From: an uncultured Clostridia bacterium
Lineage (GTDB): Bacteria; Bacillota; Clostridia; Oscillospirales; Oscillospiraceae
DNA: 64,000 bases
Direction of reading: 5' to 3'
Assembly: GCA_932222125.1 (NCBI GenBank)
Contig: CAKNZJ010000122.1
Span: 62,001-126,000, forward strand
Below are positions 48,927 through 57,658 of the stretch, one piece after another. The notes under the pieces were generated by a model. That model saw nothing but the letters and a program-made list of their open reading frames with translations, did no database searches and had not been told where the DNA came from. The translations under genes and the position numbers were made by a program. Within the stretch, counting starts at the first letter, position 1. The number at the start of each line of letters is the position of its first letter.

Positions 48927-50522
48927 TCAAAGGTAATTCAACGGGTTGACGCTGGTGCCGTTAATGCGGATCTCAAAGTGGCAATGGGGCCCTGTGGAGT
49001 TGCCAGTGGAACCAGCTTTGGCAATGGCCTGACCCTGGTACACTCTGTCACCCACGCTTACCAGCAACGCGGAATTATGGGCATAGTAGGTCTGAGCGCC
49101 GTTATCATGGGTGATTACAACCAAGTTGCCATAGCTGCCCTGCCAGCCGGCATAGGTGACCCGGCCGCCATCTGCGGCGCTGATGGTGGTTCCATGGCGC
49201 ACACCGATGTCAATCCCCAGATGGTAGGACCCCCAGCGGTAGCCAAAATAGGAGGTTAGTGTGCCTCGCACAGGCCAGATATAATAGCCATTGGAGGCGG
49301 TGACCGGTCTAGGGGTGGTACCGGTGTACATATAGGTGGGGACGGCCTCCTTCAGCACCTGGGTGAAGAGCACCTCCCGCTCCACCTCTACCCCATTGAG
49401 GTAGGTGACCTTGGCATTCACCTGCCGAGAGCCGTCGGAACCTTTCTCCTTTAGGGATGTGCTGCCCAGATAGAGGTCAGCCGTCTCAATATACTCCACC
49501 GGACTGGTAATGGTTTCTTCATAGGACTCCTCTGTCACAGTGACCACCGACAAGCGGGGCACAGACTGCTGGATCAGCAGCTGCTCGCCCACCATTAACC
49601 GGTCCACGATCACATCCGGGTTGAGCACAGACAATTCATAAGGATACATCCCCAGGGCATAGGCGATGCCATTGAAGGTATCCCCTTTCTTGACGGTGTA
49701 ATAGGCCTCTTCCACCTCGGAGGCAGTGAGAATAGCCTTCAGCTCCTCCAGATCAAACTGGGTATTGGAGCCAAGTTCTACAGGATACACTTCGATGTTC
49801 TCTTCAAACTCATAGCGAATTGCATCCTCTGTGAGGTATTCCTGGGCAATCTCGTCCAGGAGGCGGTAAATCTCATCCTGACTGGAGGCATATCCTAGTT
49901 CCTCCCCGTCCACCGAGATGGCCGCCGCCGTGATCAGTGCGCCCACTCCCTCGAACAGAGCATCCTCCACCTGAGCGGCATCGGTTACCTCCTTGGCAGT
50001 GGTGTACACCGGGGTGAGCGTGATGTCGCCGTCGTAGTCGTAGTCCTGTCCCAAAATCGTGGCCACCCGGCCCTCCACATTGTCCAGAATCACGTTCAGC
50101 TCCTCGGCAGTTTCCACCACGCCTACCTCTACACCGTCCACATTGACCGTATAGGCCTGGGTATATACGCCCTGAAAGGCCACCGTCCCGATAGTCACTG
50201 CCAGAACGGTGATATACAGCAGCGGGGATACCGGGTGCTTTGCCATAACGAAGCGCAGTTTGCCAAATTGCTCGCCTGCCTTGTCCCAGCCCTCCGCTGC
50301 CAGATCAGCAGCTTTCTCCCAGCCTGTCCAGGCGGCGCTTTTGGCCCATACCCCTGCCCGTACGGCGGCAGATTGGCCCTTTTCCAATAGCCTTTTGGCC
50401 CCGCGCCGGGTCCTCCGCCCCAGGTCAACCACCTGACTATAAAAAATCTCTCCCCTGGACTGCCCAGTCCGTCCATCTTGTTGGGGTGCAAATTTCTGCT
50501 CTGGCCGGTGCTTCTCAGTCAC
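48927..50522 (-). CDS. Membrane-anchored LysM-G5-M23 peptidoglycan endopeptidase
   Basis: A 531-residue wall hydrolase. The cytoplasmic N-terminus (1-95, basic, then helical) is unusually long. One transmembrane helix lies at about 98-117. An extracellular alpha/beta region leads to a LysM domain (YYTVKKGDTFNGIAYALGM), a G5 domain (VTEESYEETITSPVEY...) and a C-terminal M23 domain with zinc ligands in YHLGIDIG and GPHCHFEIR and the catalytic His in YYAHNSALL. The start is GTG 50522, with AGGAGGG 8 bases upstream. A WalR-like box precedes it. It probably trims wall cross-links during growth or division. Confidence 0.93.
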   Translation of the reverse strand: MTEKHRPEQKFAPQQDGRTGQSRGEIFYSQVVDLGRRTRRGAKRLLEKGQSAAVRAGVWAKSAAWTGWEKAADLAAEGWDKAGEQFGKLRFVMAKHPVSPLLYITVLAVTIGTVAFQGVYTQAYTVNVDGVEVGVVETAEELNVILDNVEGRVATILGQDYDYDGDITLTPVYTTAKEVTDAAQVEDALFEGVGALITAAAISVDGEELGYASSQDEIYRLLDEIAQEYLTEDAIRYEFEENIEVYPVELGSNTQFDLEELKAILTASEVEEAYYTVKKGDTFNGIAYALGMYPYELSVLNPDVIVDRLMVGEQLLIQQSVPRLSVVTVTEESYEETITSPVEYIETADLYLGSTSLKEKGSDGSRQVNAKVTYLNGVEVEREVLFTQVLKEAVPTYMYTGTTPRPVTASNGYYIWPVRGTLTSYFGYRWGSYHLGIDIGVRHGTTISAADGGRVTYAGWQGSYGNLVVITHDNGAQTYYAHNSALLVSVGDRVYQGQAIAKAGSTGNSTGPHCHFEIRINGTSVNPLNYL

Positions 50523-50574
50523 GGAACATCCCTCCTATCTCTACGAACCTTGTATGACTATGACATTCAGAATA

Positions 50575-50611
50575 GTTACAAAAGAAATGAAAGAGTTACA
50601 AAATGGTTACA
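50575..50611 (-). promoter_or_regulatory. WalR-like box upstream of the M23 peptidase gene
   Basis: Read on the minus strand, TGTAAC-CATTT-TGTAAC (50595-50611) exactly fits the WalR (YycF) consensus TGTWAH-N5-TGTWAH. A third TGTAAC lies two helical turns downstream (50575-50580). The WalRK regulon in Firmicutes is made of wall hydrolases, so control of this gene by a WalR-like regulator is inferred. Confidence 0.6.
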
Positions 50612-50763
50612 ATCATATCCTACACTTTTTTCCTCCATTCGTCAACCCCCAATTTTCTCATCCCGCTGGAAACGCCTCATCTTAGCGGGTAATGCAGGGT
50701 TTATCACAGGGAGTTCTTACACCGGCCCTACCGGCCTCCTTCCCGCCGGACCGGTCTCCCCCC

Positions 50764-50793
50764 TTGACATGCCTGCCCACTTTCGCTTACAAT
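50764..50793 (+). promoter_or_regulatory. promoter of the TPP riboswitch-thiT transcript
   Basis: Consensus TTGACA (50764-50769) and TACAAT (50788-50793) are 18 bp apart. Nothing else is evident in 50612-50763. Confidence 0.75.
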
Positions 50794-50822
50794 GTAGGGG
50801 ACCGTAACGCAAATGGAATAAG

Positions 50823-50918
50823 CACAGGGGCGCTGGGAGTCATTCCTGGCTGAGATGCGAGGCACAGTACGGCCTCCGGTCCCTTGACCTGATCCGGGTA
50901 ATGCCGGCGTAGGAAGTG
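50823..50918 (+). promoter_or_regulatory. TPP (THI-element) riboswitch
   Basis: The hallmark blocks are present: GGGGCGCTGGGAGT, GGCTGAGATGCGAGG, CCTTGACCTGATCCGGGTAA and TGCCGGCGTAGGAA. It senses thiamine pyrophosphate and, with the terminator 35 bp downstream, should switch off thiT when TPP is plentiful. Confidence 0.97.
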
Positions 50919-50952
50919 TATTCGACAAGGTGGGCCATTGTCGTTTCTTTCG

Positions 50953-50996
50953 TTACCGCATTGCACCTGTTTGCATTGCGGTAAACTTTATTTTTA
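50953..50996 (+). terminator. TPP riboswitch terminator
   Basis: TTACCGCA (50953-50960) pairs with TGCGGTAA (50977-50984), extended by an inner TGC/GCA, and is followed by ACTTTATTTTT. Confidence 0.8.
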
Positions 50997-51008
50997 GGAG
51001 GAACAACA

Positions 51009-51578
51009 ATGTCAAGTACCAAACTCTACAAAACCATCCGTGCCATGGTAGAGGGAGCCATCTTTGTGGCCATTGCCGAAATGTTGGGCTTTCTCAAGAT
51101 CGGGCATCTGCCAAACGGCGGCTCTATTTCACTTATGATGCTGCCTATTGTCATCTACGCGCTGCGTTGGGGCCTACGGGACGGCCTGCTGGCTGGCCTT
51201 GTCCTGGGCATCATTGACTTTCTGCTCAATGGCGGGTCCCCCGGCTGGCAGTCCATCCTGGGCGACTACATTTTCGCCTGCACCCTGATCGGGCTTGCCG
51301 GCATAGGCCGCAGAAGAGGCCTGCCCGGTGTGATTGCCGGCTCCATTTTTGGCTGTCTGGGCCGCTTCGTCTGTGTACTTGCCACTGGCGCCACCCTTTG
51401 GGGCGAGTGGATGCCAGAAACCTTCCTTGGCCTGACCATGACCAATGAGTGGTTTTACTCCTTCCTTTACAATGGCATCACAGTGGGGACATCCGGAGTG
51501 ATCACCGTCATCGTCTGCGTGATGATCTATCAGATCCCCGCAACACAGCCATATCTGCTGGGCAACGATATCAAATAA
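51009..51578 (+). CDS. thiT: Thiamine ECF transporter S component ThiT
   Basis: A 189-residue, roughly six-helix membrane protein that binds thiamine and works with a shared ECF energising module (not in this window). It shows the AxxxA-type N-terminal motif (MVEGAIFVAIAEMLGFLKI), GGSISLMMLPIVIYALRWG and LLNGGSPGWQSILGDYIFA, as in known ThiT. TTTTTAGGAGG lies 8 bases before ATG 51009. The TPP riboswitch confirms the substrate. Confidence 0.95.
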   Translation: MSSTKLYKTIRAMVEGAIFVAIAEMLGFLKIGHLPNGGSISLMMLPIVIYALRWGLRDGLLAGLVLGIIDFLLNGGSPGWQSILGDYIFACTLIGLAGIGRRRGLPGVIAGSIFGCLGRFVCVLATGATLWGEWMPETFLGLTMTNEWFYSFLYNGITVGTSGVITVIVCVMIYQIPATQPYLLGNDIK

Positions 51579-51600
51579 AGGGGCGAGGGGGTCTGTTCTT

Positions 51601-52413
51601 GTGGGCAAATTCGATGGTGTGCTGTTCTTCAGCGACTATGACGACACCCTTTACAATTCACAGCTCACCGTATCCTCAGAGAACCGGGCTGCCATTCACT
51701 ACTTTATCCAAAACGGCGGTCGCTTCTCAGTGGCCACAGGGCGGGCTCACCCTGCCTTTACCCCCCAGATCCAGCAGGAAAAGCTAGAGCTCAACGCCCC
51801 AGTTGTACTCTCCAACGGGGCTGCCATCTATGATTACCAAAGCAACCGCTACCTCATGCGCACCCAGCTTCACCAAGATGCCCCCGCCCATCTGGCCACC
51901 CTGTGCCAGATTTTCCCGCATCTGGCCTTTGAGGCGTACCACGAGGAGCACATCTATGTCCATAACCCTAATTTCGTCACCATGAATCACCTGCATCGAG
52001 TGGGCGCACCCTACATTAGTTGCCCCATCCATGAAATGCCCACCCCATGGAACAAGGTAATTTTTGAGCAGGACAACCCCTATTTACAGCAGGTGCAAAC
52101 CTATATTCTTCAGCGCTGGAGCGCATACTACGAAGCCATCTTCTCCAACCGTTACCTGCTGGAGCTGACCCACAAAGGCAGCAATAAGGGAACCATGGTG
52201 GCCAAGGTGGCCCATCTGCTGGACGTTCCCCAGGAAAAGGTCTACTGTATCGGAGATAACCAGAATGATATCCCTATGCTGGCCCTCTCCGCCATCCCCT
52301 TTGCCCCGGGCAACTGTGCCCAGGAGGTGCGGGAGCGGGGGGTTCACGTGCTGCCCCACTGCGACCAACACGCCGTGGCCCACGCCATCAGCCTGCTGGA
52401 CCAACTCTATTAG
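51601..52413 (+). CDS. HAD-IIB (Cof-type) phosphatase
   Basis: A 270-residue haloacid-dehalogenase hydrolase. Motif I is SDYDDTLYNS, motif II LSNGAAIYDY (Ser/Asn region), and motifs III-IV are KGSNKGTMVAKV and YCIGDNQNDIPML. Cof-type enzymes dephosphorylate sugar phosphates, FMN or the thiamine precursor HMP-PP. Lying 22 bp after thiT, it may act on a thiamine-related phosphate, which is inference. The start is GTG 51601 after GAGGGGG. Confidence 0.9.
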   Translation: MGKFDGVLFFSDYDDTLYNSQLTVSSENRAAIHYFIQNGGRFSVATGRAHPAFTPQIQQEKLELNAPVVLSNGAAIYDYQSNRYLMRTQLHQDAPAHLATLCQIFPHLAFEAYHEEHIYVHNPNFVTMNHLHRVGAPYISCPIHEMPTPWNKVIFEQDNPYLQQVQTYILQRWSAYYEAIFSNRYLLELTHKGSNKGTMVAKVAHLLDVPQEKVYCIGDNQNDIPMLALSAIPFAPGNCAQEVRERGVHVLPHCDQHAVAHAISLLDQLY

Positions 52414-52440
52414 GCACTGTCCCCCTGTTCCCGCAATATA

Positions 52441-52484
52441 AAAAAAACGGCTGCGAAGTCAGGAAGACCTCGCAGCCGCTTTTT
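52441..52484. terminator. bidirectional terminator
   Basis: CGGCTGCGA pairs with TCGCAGCCG, flanked by AAAAAA and TTTTT, serving the converging HAD and ferritin-like genes. Confidence 0.85.
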
Positions 52485-52513
52485 ATATTGGCCCTTTCCC
52501 TTTTTGGAGGGAC

Positions 52514-53350
52514 TCACATGCCTTGCTCCAGCAAATCCCGAAGCTGACGGCTCCGGTTTTGACAACCCCCCGCCATGTTCTGATACAGCTCGGTCATACT
52601 GGGGTCATCCCAGTCGTCCCCCGCCAAACGAAAAGCCGTCTCCTGGCGCTGCTCCGCCTGATGCCTGGCCCGTAGCGCACCCCAGTATGAGGGAATCGCC
52701 GGCATCCCTAGCAGCTCGCTGGGCCAGTAACGCACTCCGGTAAGTAAGAAATAGGCAGCGGCAAGCTTTCGGGCACCCTGATGGATATCCCCTGCCATGG
52801 CGTTCAGCGTCCGGGTATTCATTCCCCTGGTCCGTTTGGCCAGATGCCGGTAGAATTGCCAGCCTTCTAGGGCCTCCATCACCTGCTGGCGCAGCCGGGC
52901 AGTGCGGTCAGAGCACTCCTGGGGCTCTTCCCAAAGATGAGGCAGGTCATTGTCTCGATGGTTCCCCTCCTCCTCTGGCAGTCCCTCTGTTCCCATCTCT
53001 GTCTCAACCTCTCCAGAAGGTTCAGGCACAGATTGTTCTTGTAACAGCCCCACATCGGTCTGTCCGTTTACAAGCCCTAGGTCGGTGGAGTCCTGCGCCA
53101 TCTCCTGGGCTGTCATGGTTCCATTGCGGCCGCCATCTTCCCTGCCCCTCGCCTGTTGGGCCGGTTCCATACCGGTCTGGCTGTTGCGTTTGGCCAGCTT
53201 CTCCAGGCAAGCACAGGACAGGTCGCCTTCCATATGCTTCGGGGTTGTCTGGATGGGACAGTCCTCCTCCGGACGGCCATCCATCACCCGCTTCCACACC
53301 CGCTGGAATACCTCCTGGTCTGCCACCGGGCATGGGATAATTTCTTCCAT
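52514..53350 (-). CDS. Hypothetical ferritin-like-fold protein
   Basis: A 278-residue soluble protein I cannot name. The N-terminal 30 residues (EVFQRVWKRVMDG) lead into a long acidic, low-complexity linker rich in Glu, Gln, Gly and Thr (about 35-150). The C-terminal 130 residues are helical, with paired patterns such as EGWQFYRHLAKRT and RKLAAAYFLLTGVRYWPSELLG, like the rubrerythrin/ferritin superfamily but without obvious EXXH iron ligands. AAAGGAGGT 7 bases upstream supports ATG 53350 over GTG 53359. The HAD gene lies 61 bp upstream of it on the same strand. Confidence 0.65.
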   Translation of the reverse strand: MEEIIPCPVADQEVFQRVWKRVMDGRPEEDCPIQTTPKHMEGDLSCACLEKLAKRNSQTGMEPAQQARGREDGGRNGTMTAQEMAQDSTDLGLVNGQTDVGLLQEQSVPEPSGEVETEMGTEGLPEEEGNHRDNDLPHLWEEPQECSDRTARLRQQVMEALEGWQFYRHLAKRTRGMNTRTLNAMAGDIHQGARKLAAAYFLLTGVRYWPSELLGMPAIPSYWGALRARHQAEQRQETAFRLAGDDWDDPSMTELYQNMAGGCQNRSRQLRDLLEQGM

Positions 53351-53411
53351 TGGTCGCACCTCCTTTGCCCTCCATCCTATGCGCTCCCTCCGGAAAGTGC
53401 CCCTCAGCTCC

Positions 53412-54059
53412 CTATTTTTCCACGCTCAGCAATTCTTCCAGGGAACGCACATACCTTCGGCACACCTGGCGCAGCTCCTCTTGCCTGTCTTCATAGTAGC
53501 AATCGTACACCCCCACCGTATCCATCCCACTCTGGGCTGCGGTGGCACAGTTGAAGGGGCTGTCGTCAAAGAGCGTGCATTCCTCCGGCATCCTATCCAC
53601 CAATTGAGACAGCCGCAAAAAACAACGTGGATCATGCTTTTCCAGTCCGATCTCTTCCGCATATATCACATGGTCAAACAGCTCTGTCAAGTGAAACCGC
53701 TCCAGCGCCAGCCGGCACAGGGTCGGCCTGCAGGCGGTAAACAAGGTCATCGGCCGTCCCTGATCCCGGCTCTGATGCAGAAGCTCTGCCGCACCTGGTT
53801 TTAACTCTGCCCGCTCCCCGTAATGGCTGGCAGCCAAGCGTTCCCACTGGGCCATGATCTGCTCTGGGCTGTCAGGCAGCCGGTAGTATTCTTTGGTATA
53901 CACCGCTGCCACAGGGAAGATGGACCGGGCCACCACCGATTCATACTCTCGAGTGGAGGCCAGCCCCCGGCTGCCTAAAAATTGCCGGTCCACCTCTGCC
54001 CACAAGCCGTTTGAGTCCAGAATAGTGCCATCCAAATCAAAAATATACATGTGCTTCAC
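53412..54059 (-). CDS. HAD-superfamily phosphatase (phosphoglycolate phosphatase-like)
   Basis: A 215-residue HAD hydrolase with an alpha-helical cap. Motif I YIFDLDGTILDS, motif II FTACRPT, motif III Lys in GLEKHDPRCF, motif IV TLFDDSPFN. The substrate is not predictable. The start is taken as GTG 54059 (GGGGTG upstream); ATG 54050 is an alternative. It is divergent from comEC. Confidence 0.87.
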   Translation of the reverse strand: MKHMYIFDLDGTILDSNGLWAEVDRQFLGSRGLASTREYESVVARSIFPVAAVYTKEYYRLPDSPEQIMAQWERLAASHYGERAELKPGAAELLHQSRDQGRPMTLFTACRPTLCRLALERFHLTELFDHVIYAEEIGLEKHDPRCFLRLSQLVDRMPEECTLFDDSPFNCATAAQSGMDTVGVYDCYYEDRQEELRQVCRRYVRSLEELLSVEK

Positions 54060-54136
54060 GTGCCTCACCCCATTTTTATTCATCATACCAGCCCACCCGC
54101 TCCAACACAAGCCCCGGAACAAATTTCCCCCCGGCA

Positions 54137-54165
54137 TTGACTTGCCTGTCCTCAGCAGATACAAT
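54137..54165 (+). promoter_or_regulatory. promoter of comEC-holA-rnmV
   Basis: TTGACT (54137-54142) and TACAAT (54160-54165) are spaced 17 bp. Confidence 0.75.
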
Positions 54166-54203
54166 ACTGTCATACCAAAAGAAACAGAGAGAGGGTGGGG
54201 TCC

Positions 54204-56588
54204 ATGCGCAGGCTAGCCTGGTTTTCCGGCGGATTTGCAGTCGCCTGCCTCCTCTCCTGTTATGGCTGCGGCGGCATCCCTGTCCTATTGTCAGGCACTG
54301 TCCTTTTACTTCTTTTCTCGGCTGTGTGGAAAGCCTCACGTCCCCGCCCCCATGAGTCACCTGCCTGGCTGCGCAGCCCTGCCAGATGGAGTAAGCGCCT
54401 TCTTCCACCCAGGCAAATTGTCTACCAACTGTCCCGCCGGGGTGTGGCCCTCTGCCTGGGCGTTGTGCTGGCCCTGCTTTGGTTTGCGGCCTACTCCGCC
54501 CTGTTCTATTCTCCGGCGGAGCGATGGGTTGGCAGCCAGACTGCCCTTTCCGGCACGGTCTGCTCCTATCCCATGGAAACGTCTGTAGGCGGCTGGTCCG
54601 TCACTGTCCGGTTGGGCGAGGGGCTGACTGCCCCAGATGCCCTGGTGTACGGCGGCTCAGATTGGGCCAGTCTGAAGCCCGGCGACCGGATCTCCTGCAC
54701 AGCCCGGGTCACCCTGGCCACCCGGATGCGGGGAGACGAAACCACCTACTACACCGCCCGGGGCGTCTATCTGCTGGCCTATTGCAAGCACGCCCCTGAT
54801 GTGGCCCCCGCTCCATCCGTTCCACTCCGGTACTGGCCTGCCCTGTGCGGCAAAGCGCTCCGTCAGGGTATCTCCACCGTCTTTGATCCCATCGCTGCTC
54901 CCATGGCGGTAGCGGTCACTCTGGGAGATAAATCTAGCCTCCCCGATCCGCTCTATTCCGCTCTAAGCCGTTCCGGACTCATGCACGCCGCGGCGGTGTC
55001 CGGTCTGCACATCTCTTTCCTTGTGGCAAGTCTACTCCGGCTCAGCGGTGGCAGAAGGCGGGCGGCGCTGGCCCTTGTTCCCCTCCTCCTCTTCTATGCT
55101 CTCATGGCAGGAGGTACCCCATCCGCCCTCCGGGCGGTCATCATGCAAACCGCCATGCTGGCCGCGCCCCTGGCCCGGCGGGAGGGCGATTCCCTCTCCG
55201 CCCTAGGGTTTGCCCTGTTGATTTTATTGGTTCTAAACCCCTTTGCCGCCGCCAGTGTCAGTCTCCAACTTTCCTTTTCCTCTGTAGCCGGGATTCTGTT
55301 GGTTACCCCTGCCCTATCCAATGCTTTCATGGGCCGGGCAGACAGGCTGTATGCCCTCCGCTGCAACCCTTTTGGGCGCGTTCTTCACCGGATCTATGTC
55401 CTTGGGGTGGTCAGTCTGTCCACTTCCCTGGGCGCCATGGTGTTCAGCGCTCCCCTGCTGGCCCTGTACTTTGGACAAATCTCGCTGATCTCTCCATTGG
55501 CAAACTTCCTCACCCTGTGGGCGCTCAGCGCGCTGATGGTCTCCGCCCTGCTGGTGGGAGCCCTTGCCGTCCTCTTCCCTGCCCCCATGGCCATCTTGGG
55601 TGGGCTCTGCGGGGTGAGCGCCCACTATGCCCGGTGGATCGCGTTGGGACTTGGCCGCTTCCCCTTTGCCTCTCTTTCCACAGATAACCCCTACTGTCTC
55701 ATCTGGCTGGGAGCGCTCTATCTGGTCTTGTTGCTGTGGCGTCTCCACCGAGCTTCGCCGCCCCGGCCCCTGATCCCCTTCCTATCCCTCGCCATCTTGC
55801 TGGCCGCTGCCATCGGGCTTGGCAGATTGTCCGTAACATTCTCCACTCTCACCGTGGCGGCGCTAGATGTGGGCCAGGGTTCATCCACCGCCCTGCTATC
55901 TGGGGACCGAGCCGTCCTGGTGGACTGCGGAGGCAACTCTTCCAACTCGGCAGGAGACATTGCCGCCGACTACTTTGCCTCCCTGGGCTGGGTCAGGCTG
56001 GACCTGCTGGTGCTTACCCATCTGGACGACGACCACTGTAATGGTGTGGAGCAGTTGTTTTACCGCATGGATATCAGTGAAGTTGTCCTCCCCGCCAGTG
56101 AGGCCAGCTCCCATCAGCTGCCCCGGTTGCTGGAACTGGCGGAGGCGGAGGGCGCCCAAGTGCGGTTGATCCAGAATACTGTCCACCATCCCATGGGCAA
56201 GGCTGATATCACCCTGTTCCCACCCCTGGGCAGTGGTACCAGCAACGAGGAAGGCCTGTTTGTCCTGTGTTCTGCAGAGCAGTTCGATGTCCTCATCACC
56301 GGCGATGCCGATGCCTTTGTGGAGCAGATGCTGGTGAAATATCAGCCCATCCCCGATATTGAGCTGTTGATGGTAGGCCATCACGGCTCTAACAGCTCCA
56401 CCTGTGATGAATTTCTGAACGCTGTCCGTCCAGAGCTTGCGGTCATCTCCTCAGGCTATAACACTTATGGTCATCCCAGCCAAGAGGTGTTGGACCGGCT
56501 GACCGCTCTTGGCACGCAGATCCATCGCACCGATCTGGAAGGAACCGTCACCATCACCCTTCAGGGAGATGCAGTCAATTTGTACTAA
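54204..56588 (+). CDS. comEC: ComEC/Rec2 DNA-uptake channel
   Basis: Forms the inner-membrane channel for transforming single-stranded DNA. It has 794 residues: N-terminal helices and an OB-like domain (to about 230), the Competence domain with many helices (about 240-530, HAAAVSGLHISFLVASLL as signature), then a metallo-beta-lactamase domain (550-794) with THLDDDHCNG and HHGSNSST. The beta-lactamase metal motif is present, so the nuclease-like domain could be active. ATG 54204 follows GAGGGTGGGG. comF lies elsewhere in the window; no comGA or comEA is present. Confidence 0.94.
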   Translation: MRRLAWFSGGFAVACLLSCYGCGGIPVLLSGTVLLLLFSAVWKASRPRPHESPAWLRSPARWSKRLLPPRQIVYQLSRRGVALCLGVVLALLWFAAYSALFYSPAERWVGSQTALSGTVCSYPMETSVGGWSVTVRLGEGLTAPDALVYGGSDWASLKPGDRISCTARVTLATRMRGDETTYYTARGVYLLAYCKHAPDVAPAPSVPLRYWPALCGKALRQGISTVFDPIAAPMAVAVTLGDKSSLPDPLYSALSRSGLMHAAAVSGLHISFLVASLLRLSGGRRRAALALVPLLLFYALMAGGTPSALRAVIMQTAMLAAPLARREGDSLSALGFALLILLVLNPFAAASVSLQLSFSSVAGILLVTPALSNAFMGRADRLYALRCNPFGRVLHRIYVLGVVSLSTSLGAMVFSAPLLALYFGQISLISPLANFLTLWALSALMVSALLVGALAVLFPAPMAILGGLCGVSAHYARWIALGLGRFPFASLSTDNPYCLIWLGALYLVLLLWRLHRASPPRPLIPFLSLAILLAAAIGLGRLSVTFSTLTVAALDVGQGSSTALLSGDRAVLVDCGGNSSNSAGDIAADYFASLGWVRLDLLVLTHLDDDHCNGVEQLFYRMDISEVVLPASEASSHQLPRLLELAEAEGAQVRLIQNTVHHPMGKADITLFPPLGSGTSNEEGLFVLCSAEQFDVLITGDADAFVEQMLVKYQPIPDIELLMVGHHGSNSSTCDEFLNAVRPELAVISSGYNTYGHPSQEVLDRLTALGTQIHRTDLEGTVTITLQGDAVNLY

Positions 56589-56605
56589 GAAAGGAGGCCG
56601 TCTCC

Positions 56606-57658
56606 ATGCCGCCTAAGGTCAAACCGGACAACACCGCCATGCGGGCGCTAAAGCAAACCTTAAAAGAGGGCACACCTAAGGGCCTCTATATCTTTTATGG
56701 GGAGGAAGCATACCTTCGGGAGTACTATTTTAGCGCTCTGAAACAGGCTGTTCTCCCGGACGGTCTGGAGGAATTTAACTATCACACCATCCAGCCCAAG
56801 GACTGCTCACCGGAATGGATTGCCCAAGCAGTGGACTGCCTGCCTGTGATGAGCCAGCGCACCTTGGTGGCCGTTACCGATTTTGATTTGTCCGCCTTGG
56901 GAGAGCAGCAGCAGAAGCGCCTGATCGAGGTCCTATCCGACCTTCCAGACTACTGCTGCCTGGTATTTTCCTATGACCTGCTGCCCTATAAGATAGACAG
57001 ACGCTCCAAGCTGGCCGCCGTGGTCAAGGAGCGGGGCACGGTAGTCAACTTTCAGCGTCAAGACCAGGGAGACCTCACCGATTGGATCTGCCGCCGGTTC
57101 AAGGCCACCGGGCACTCTATTGACACAGAAGACGCCCGCTACCTCATCTTTCTGTGCGGCGATCTGATGAACAACTTAACCGGAGAAATCGGGAAGATTG
57201 CCGCATACGCCTCCCATCCCCGGGTAACCCGGGCGGACATCGACCAGGTGGCTATTCCCGTGATCGAAGCGGTGGTCTTCCAGATGACTGACGCCATGGC
57301 CCAGCGGAATTTTGACAGAGCGGCCAGCGTCCTGGCAGATTTGCTCCACAGTCAGGAGCCTCCCATTATGATACTGGCAGTAATTGGAAAATACTTCCGC
57401 CAACTCTATACCGCGCGGCTTTACCTGGAGCGAGGGAAAAGCCGTGAAGATCTGATGGCGCTGTGGGCCATGAAAAGCACCTATCCCGCGAACAAGCTGC
57501 TGGACACTGCCCGACGCTTCTCCCTCTCCTGGTGCCGTTATGGGATGCAGCGCTGCGGGGAGACAGAGCAGGCATTAAAGACCTCCTACGGTCAGGAGTC
57601 CGAACTTCTGATCTCCCTGCTGGTGGAGTTGTCTACAGGCGGCGGGGGGGTGGAATGA
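56606..57658 (+). CDS. holA: DNA polymerase III subunit delta
   Basis: The clamp-loader subunit that opens the beta clamp. The 350-residue protein has the N-terminal YIFYGEEAYLREYYF block and the clamp-contacting region, then an AAA+-like middle and C-terminal helical domain (LADLLHSQEPPIMILAVIGKYFRQLY). The order comEC-holA is widely conserved in Firmicutes. AAAGGAGG lies 9 bases before ATG 56606. Its stop overlaps the RNase M5 start. Confidence 0.94.
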   Translation: MPPKVKPDNTAMRALKQTLKEGTPKGLYIFYGEEAYLREYYFSALKQAVLPDGLEEFNYHTIQPKDCSPEWIAQAVDCLPVMSQRTLVAVTDFDLSALGEQQQKRLIEVLSDLPDYCCLVFSYDLLPYKIDRRSKLAAVVKERGTVVNFQRQDQGDLTDWICRRFKATGHSIDTEDARYLIFLCGDLMNNLTGEIGKIAAYASHPRVTRADIDQVAIPVIEAVVFQMTDAMAQRNFDRAASVLADLLHSQEPPIMILAVIGKYFRQLYTARLYLERGKSREDLMALWAMKSTYPANKLLDTARRFSLSWCRYGMQRCGETEQALKTSYGQESELLISLLVELSTGGGGVE

